9,525 nucleotides of DNA from Alkanindiges sp. (GTDB taxonomy: Bacteria; Pseudomonadota; Gammaproteobacteria; Pseudomonadales; Moraxellaceae), in the NCBI GenBank assembly GCA_030152125.1, contig JASLIR010000307.1, forward strand, positions 1 to 9,525, written 5' to 3'. Below the pieces are notes generated by a model. That model had not been told where the DNA came from. It saw only the letters and a list, made by a program, of their open reading frames with translations, and did not search any database. Position 1 is the stretch's first letter. Every line of letters begins with the position of its first letter. The position numbers and the translations under genes are program-made. Positions 7,517-9,525 of this stretch are shown here, piece by piece.

Positions 7517-7532
7517 TGACTGTTGACAGTCA
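7517..7532. promoter_or_regulatory. Palindromic candidate operator before the b561-YceI operon
   Basis: TGACTGT-TG-ACAGTCA is a perfect 7-bp inverted repeat with a 2-bp centre, 39 bp upstream of the cytochrome b561 start codon. The short centre and perfect symmetry suit a dimeric repressor or activator site better than an RNA hairpin. No regulator gene is visible in the window. Confidence 0.4.
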
Positions 7533-7538
7533 AATCAC

Positions 7539-7562
7539 TGCCAGCTTCATGTCCTGCTGGCA
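7539..7562. repeat. Inverted repeat TGCCAGC/GCTGGCA
   Basis: A perfect 7-bp inverted repeat with a 10-nt spacer lies 6 bp beyond the palindrome at 7517-7532, in the likely promoter region of the b561 operon. It could be a second protein site or a leader hairpin. A -10-like TATAAA on minus lies further upstream at 7595-7590, without a matching -35. Confidence 0.35.
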
Positions 7563-7631
7563 TCTGAACTTTATGATTGAATATGCGATTTTATACAACA
7601 GCCAGCTAACTTAAAGTGAGTGCTTTTTTAT

Positions 7632-7660
7632 TAAGAATTGTTATTCACAAGTAATTCTTA
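7632..7660. repeat. AT-rich inverted repeat TAAGAATT/AATTCTTA
   Basis: An 8-bp perfect inverted repeat with a 13-nt spacer, followed on plus by TTTTT. It has terminator-like geometry but the stem is only A/T-rich and weak. It vaguely recalls Fur-type AT-rich boxes but does not fit the 19-bp consensus well. It sits between the b561 promoter region and the left end of the element at 7701. Confidence 0.3.
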
Positions 7661-7700
7661 TTTTTGCGGGATGAGGTTCCGGTTAAAAACTGCAAATAAA

Positions 7701-7716
7701 AGAGGTTGTCTCAAAA
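7701..7716 (+). repeat. Left terminal inverted repeat
   Basis: AGAGGTTGTCTCAAAA. The first 12 bases are perfectly inverted at 8169-8180 and the last four again after a one-base offset. The flanking bases A7700 and T8181 extend the symmetry by one pair. Confidence 0.7.
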
Positions 7717-7720
7717 CTAT

Positions 7721-7748
7721 ATAAGCAAACCATCATAAGCAAACCATC
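7721..7748 (+). repeat. Tandem direct repeat, 2 x 14 bp
   Basis: ATAAGCAAACCATC occurs twice with no gap (7721-7734 and 7735-7748), immediately inside the left terminal repeat. It may be a replication-slippage duplication or a pair of protein sites near the element's end. Confidence 0.85.
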
Positions 7749-7830
7749 CAATTACTCATATAGGAAGAGAGCTTTTTACGGTCTTGCGCTGCTCTAGTCG
7801 CAGCTCAGGGCGAAGCCACCAAACCTTATC

Positions 7831-7873
7831 AAATTTTCGGATGCCGTAGAGGGGTATAGCCATCCGAAAATTT
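7831..7873. repeat. Hairpin 1: perfect 13-bp stem
   Basis: AAATTTTCGGATG (7831-7843) is the exact inverse of 7861-7873, with a 17-nt loop. It is the first of four hairpins placed almost end to end in the element. Confidence 0.9.
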
Positions 7874-7874
7874 T

Positions 7875-7924
7875 GCCTTTGATTTTATTAAAAAATAGAT
7901 TGTCATACTTATAAAATCAAAGGC
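7875..7924. repeat. Hairpin 2: perfect 14-bp stem
   Basis: GCCTTTGATTTTAT (7875-7888) is the exact inverse of 7911-7924, with a 22-nt AT-rich loop. It starts one base after hairpin 1 ends. Confidence 0.9.
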
Positions 7925-7960
7925 GCAAAAATTGCCTCCGCAAGCGGAGGCAATTTTTGC
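7925..7960. repeat. Hairpin 3: perfect 17-bp stem, terminator-like
   Basis: GCAAAAATTGCCTCCGC (7925-7941), then AA, then its exact inverse (7944-7960). In practice this is 16 bp with a CAAG loop. It directly abuts hairpin 2. The GC-rich tip GCCTCCGC/GCGGAGGC flanked by A and T runs on both sides has the form of a strong bidirectional intrinsic terminator and could end transcription of the minus-strand gene at 8229. Confidence 0.92.
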
Positions 7961-7963
7961 TAC

Positions 7964-7990
7964 GGCTTGGAGGGCCGTGCCCTCCAAGCC
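7964..7990. repeat. Hairpin 4: perfect 12-bp GC-rich stem
   Basis: GGCTTGGAGGGC (7964-7975), loop CGT, GCCCTCCAAGCC (7979-7990). It starts three bases after hairpin 3. No T run follows on either side. Confidence 0.92.
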
Positions 7991-8112
7991 ACCCATAGTC
8001 TTAATTTTTTTACAGGTTTTACCATAGTTTTAACCCCTTCTTGCGCGGTAACACCGCTCACCCACTTGAAAAGGGCAAAAGCTTCTAATCAGTTGATTTT
8101 ATTGGATGGCTC

Positions 8113-8146
8113 TCCCCCCTGAAAAGCATTGCTTCACAAGGGGGGA
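8113..8146. repeat. Hairpin 5: C-tract/G-tract stem
   Basis: TCCCCCCT (8113-8120) pairs with AGGGGGGA (8139-8146). A smaller AAGC/GCTT stem (8124-8127 with 8131-8134) stacks inside it. A further GAGGGGG follows at 8151-8157. The pure C/G tracts are unlike the rest of the window. Confidence 0.8.
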
Positions 8147-8163
8147 CTTAGAGGGGGTAAGGC

Positions 8164-8180
8164 TTTTGGAGACAACCTCT
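8164..8180 (-). repeat. Right terminal inverted repeat
   Basis: TTTTGGAGACAACCTCT on plus, the inverse of the left end at 7701-7716 apart from one extra base. It ends 48 bp downstream of the stop codon of the membrane-protein gene at 8229. Confidence 0.7.
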
Positions 8181-8228
8181 TAGTATGCCTGTGCCTATAT
8201 GGGATGGCATAGCTGCATTGACTGCAAC

Positions 8229-8792
8229 TCAGGTGTCAGATTCAGGCTTCGCCTCACGTGGCACAGTACGGCTATAAAATAGAATGCGTACCAGCTTGTG
8301 CGCGTTTAACAATAGTAAAATCCCCAGCAGCAATGAAATGCCAGTTGCCAGCATTTGTGCCTTGTGTTCGGGTGCAATATAGGAGGCCCAGGCGATATCA
8401 CCCTGCCCCTTCAACTGATGAACAAAGGCCAGCCAGTACCCGGCATCCGGAATGGCATGAACCAGTGTCCACAGGCCAATAAGCATCACACCCAGTACCT
8501 GCCACTGATACAGCGAAACACTGGAAGCAACCTGCACCTGCTCTGCCAGCACATTTTTAGGGAGTAACCAGTTGGCTATCTTGCCTGCATAGAACCACAA
8601 CAAGGCATACACCGTATACTGCAACAGTAACATCACACTGGCTAATAACCATATGGAATGGCTCATGGAATCCCCACCAGCCAGTATATTACCCAGAAGC
8701 TGGCTTAGCGCCAGTAAACTACTTGCCCCGGCAACCGCCAAACCCAGTGCCAGCAATCTTATAATAAATACCGCAATTTGATGGATAGTCAT
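8229..8792 (-). CDS. Unrecognised integral membrane protein, four predicted helices
   Basis: I do not recognise this protein. It has 187 residues from the preferred start. Hydrophobic helices lie at about 6-28, 47-68, 98-114 and 146-164. The loop after helix 2 carries FYAGKIANWLLPKN, and the long loop between helices 3 and 4 contains HAIPDAGYW and a polar stretch up to EHKAQM. The end is basic and then acidic (RTVPREAKPESDT), presumably cytoplasmic. There is no signal-peptide cleavage site and no catalytic motif. A DUF2975-like small membrane protein is one possibility, but this is weak. Two in-frame ATGs compete: AGGA abuts the one at 8798 but is 6 nt from the one at 8792, so the latter is chosen. 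A promoter-like pair lies at 8866-8896, and downstream the hairpin-rich element (7701-8180) probably ends the transcript. Confidence 0.8.
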   Translation of the reverse strand: MTIHQIAVFIIRLLALGLAVAGASSLLALSQLLGNILAGGDSMSHSIWLLASVMLLLQYTVYALLWFYAGKIANWLLPKNVLAEQVQVASSVSLYQWQVLGVMLIGLWTLVHAIPDAGYWLAFVHQLKGQGDIAWASYIAPEHKAQMLATGISLLLGILLLLNAHKLVRILFYSRTVPREAKPESDT

Positions 8793-8865
8793 TATCATTC
8801 CTTACTTAATCAAAAATTTATCAGATCAGTTCTTTTAATATGAATCTGGTTTTTTGATGATAGCG

Positions 8866-8896
8866 CTTATAAATTGCCGCTTATTTAAAATATCAA
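8866..8896 (-). promoter_or_regulatory. Candidate promoter of the membrane-protein gene
   Basis: On minus, TTGATA (8896-8891, 5 of 6) and TATAAG (8871-8866, 5 of 6) are separated by 19 nt, longer than ideal. Transcription would begin near 8859, about 66 nt before the ATG at 8792. Confidence 0.35.
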
Positions 8897-8937
8897 CTTG
8901 TTAAAAAGATAGCTCTGCACGTTAACGCATCTGCATA

Positions 8938-8964
8938 GCAGGGACTGGACCAGCATATCCCCGC
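8938..8964 (-). terminator. Weak hairpin after the RRM gene
   Basis: On minus, GCGGGGA pairs with TCCCTGC (one G-U pair), and the loop contains CTGG/CCAG. It lies about 22 nt after the stop codon of the RRM gene. No T run follows directly, so it may only stabilise the 3' end; intrinsic termination is doubtful. Confidence 0.25.
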
Positions 8965-8986
8965 TACATCTGGATTCATCTTGTAC

Positions 8987-9235
8987 TTATTTTTCTGCCG
9001 ATTCTGCGGCCTTCACCCGAATCCCGTAACCGCGCACCTTTAAGGTGTTTAAGCCTTTAATGGCTTTAATGGCATCACGCGGGTTAGGCATTTCCACAAA
9101 GCCAAAGCCCTTGGATTTTCCGGTTTTTTCGTCCATCACCAGTACACAGCTTTCCACATGACCAAAAGGCTGGAATAAGGCCTGCAGTTCTGGCTGGGTC
9201 ACTAAACGGTCTAGATTGCGAACTAAAATTTTCAT
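8987..9235 (-). CDS. Small single-RRM RNA-binding protein
   Basis: The product is one RNA recognition motif in 82 residues, like the small Rbp proteins of cyanobacteria and many proteobacteria, which bind single-stranded RNA and are often cold-induced. RNP2 is ILVRNL (3-8). RNP1 is KGFGFVEM (42-49) with both key phenylalanines. The beta-alpha-beta spacing is complete: TQPELQALFQPFGHV (13-27), DAIKAIKGLN (54-63) and GIRVKAAE (71-78). Only a short polar tail follows, with no glycine-rich region. A longer frame reaches upstream to 9346, but ATG 9235 is the right start: the RRM begins at residue 2, GAGA sits about 7 nt upstream, and the upstream part is a hairpin leader. It has an extended -10 promoter at 9324-9332 and a leader of about 82 nt, suggesting control at the RNA level. 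RNA targets are unknown. Confidence 0.93.
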   Translation of the reverse strand: MKILVRNLDRLVTQPELQALFQPFGHVESCVLVMDEKTGKSKGFGFVEMPNPRDAIKAIKGLNTLKVRGYGIRVKAAESAEK

Positions 9236-9270
9236 GTAAGTCTCTAAAGAATCAGTATTTCCATTCAAAT

Positions 9271-9305
9271 GCATACAGCCCGGAAAGATGCGCCGGCATG
9301 TATGC
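9271..9305 (-). promoter_or_regulatory. Leader hairpin of the RRM gene
   Basis: GCATACA (9271-9277) is the exact inverse of TGTATGC (9299-9305). Inside, a second stem of CCGG (9280-9283) with CCGG (9293-9296) closes a 9-nt loop, across a 2x2 internal loop. It lies entirely within the predicted 5' leader, 36 nt before the start codon. It may serve autoregulation or temperature response. The structure is read directly; the role is inferred. Confidence 0.55.
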
Positions 9306-9323
9306 TTGAAAGATATGCTGCCT

Positions 9324-9332
9324 ATTAGAACA
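9324..9332 (-). promoter_or_regulatory. Extended -10 promoter of the RRM gene
   Basis: On minus, TGTTCTAAT fits TGn plus TATAAT with 5 of 6 bases in the hexamer. A poor -35 (TAGGGA, 3 of 6) is 17 nt upstream. Transcription would start near 9317, giving an 82-nt leader that includes the hairpin at 9271-9305. Confidence 0.4.
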
Positions 9333-9337
9333 CAAAT

Positions 9338-9370
9338 GCTGGCCATTCCCTATTTTTTAATCTGGCCAGC
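9338..9370. repeat. Inverted repeat GCTGGCCA/TGGCCAGC around the RRM promoter
   Basis: A perfect 8-bp inverted repeat with a 17-nt AT-rich spacer. The arm at 9338-9345 lies next to the extended -10, so it could be an operator or a short hairpin ending upstream transcription. No T run follows the stem on either strand. Confidence 0.4.
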
Positions 9371-9396
9371 TATAGTAAAGCAGTTAAAGCAGCATG

Positions 9397-9425
9397 AAAA
9401 AAGGTACGCCGCAGCATACCTTTTT
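9397..9425. terminator. Rho-independent terminator, bidirectional form
   Basis: AAAAAAGGTA and TACCTTTTT flank a GC-rich centre that adds GC/GC pairs around a CGCA loop, with one C-A mismatch. A and T runs lie on both sides. It most likely ends a minus-strand gene entering from beyond the right edge. A competing pairing, GGTACGC (9403-9409) with GCGTACC (9438-9444), overlaps it. Confidence 0.6.
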
Positions 9426-9487
9426 CCGCATGTACCAGCGTACCCACACCGCTTAGGCTGTAAAGGTCTGGCTAGCCATTTAACCGT

Positions 9488-9525
9488 TTAACCATTTACC
9501 CATTTGCCATCCTGATACAGCATGG
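9488..9525 (-). CDS. Possible C-terminal end of a gene beyond the right edge
   Basis: One minus-strand frame reads M-L-Y-Q-D-G-K-W-V-N-G and then TAA at 9490-9488. The terminator at 9397-9425, about 65 nt further on, supports a minus-strand gene ending here. The other two minus frames also close nearby (stops at 9498-9496 and 9482-9480), so the frame is not certain. The product cannot be identified from eleven residues. Confidence 0.3.
   Translation of the reverse strand, partial: MLYQDGKWVNG

Larger units (their letters stand above)
7701..8180. mobile_element. MITE-like non-coding element with terminal inverted repeats
   Basis: The left end AGAGGTTGTCTCAAAA (7701-7716) is matched in inverse at the right end (8164-8180, reading AGAGGTTGTCTCCAAAA on minus): 12 perfect bases, then one extra C, then four more. 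The 480 bp between carries no ORF, so any transposase would have to act in trans. A sub-terminal inverted pair CCATCCAAT (7744-7752) and ATTGGATGG (8101-8109) supports a symmetrical origin. The interior is dominated by perfect hairpins. Such ends are of the kind used by DDE transposons, but I cannot name the family. No target-site duplication is certain; a TA at 7697-7698 and 8181-8182 is possible only if two extra A bases belong to the left end. The element lies in intergenic space and breaks no gene. Confidence 0.65.

Noticed and set aside
7632..7660. Fur box
   Set aside because: The AT-rich inverted repeat does not match the 19-bp Fur consensus well, and the flanking genes give no iron-uptake context.
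7701..8180. Retron, CRISPR array or tRNA cluster in the hairpin region
   Set aside because: There is no reverse transcriptase gene, no regularly spaced repeat with spacers, and no cloverleaf with tRNA consensus bases. The stems differ from one another in sequence.
9236..9346. N-terminal extension of the RRM protein
   Set aside because: The extra 37 codons match no RRM feature and coincide with a hairpin leader. ATG 9235 has its own ribosome site and starts right before RNP2.

Overview
This window most likely comes from a gammaproteobacterial chromosome of the Moraxellaceae type (an Acinetobacter relative). The evidence is the RibA N-terminus (ATSKLPT...[19 protein letters not shown]) and the Dxs N-terminus ([13 protein letters not shown]), both of which I recall as typical of that family, and the divergent ribA/dxs pairing. 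This placement rests on remembered family sequences; no search was run.

Layout. Positions 1-506 hold the 5' part of ribA (GTP cyclohydrolase II) on the minus strand. A divergent, AT-rich, gene-free interval of about 680 bp follows. It carries a good ribA promoter and, just before dxs, a leader that can fold into a closed multi-hairpin domain whose last strand covers the dxs start codon. Then come dxs (1-deoxy-D-xylulose-5-phosphate synthase), a membrane-anchored GH25 lysozyme-like protein, a DUF457/YdjM-type membrane protein and suhB (inositol monophosphatase family), all on plus. A perfect bidirectional terminator at 5541-5569 separates suhB from a convergent minus-strand operon, which reads cytochrome b561, then YceI, then YceI. 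Further right on minus are an unrecognised four-helix membrane protein, a small single-RRM RNA-binding protein with a hairpin in its leader, and what may be the last codons of another gene.

The most unusual stretch is 7701-8180, between the b561 operon and the unrecognised membrane protein. It is about 480 bp, non-coding, bounded by terminal inverted repeats (AGAGGTTGTCTC), and packed with long perfect hairpins placed almost end to end (stems of 13, 14, 17 and 12 bp). It looks like a non-autonomous mobile element (MITE-like). It could also act as a transcription barrier.

How the genes fit together. RibA and Dxs open the riboflavin and the MEP isoprenoid (also thiamine and pyridoxal) routes. 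The b561/YceI operon is a membrane haem protein plus two secreted lipocalin-like proteins of a family known to bind isoprenoid quinones, so it probably works on quinone or superoxide chemistry at the inner membrane and periplasm. The remaining genes look like ordinary chromosomal genes. I see no defence system, CRISPR array, tRNA or rRNA.
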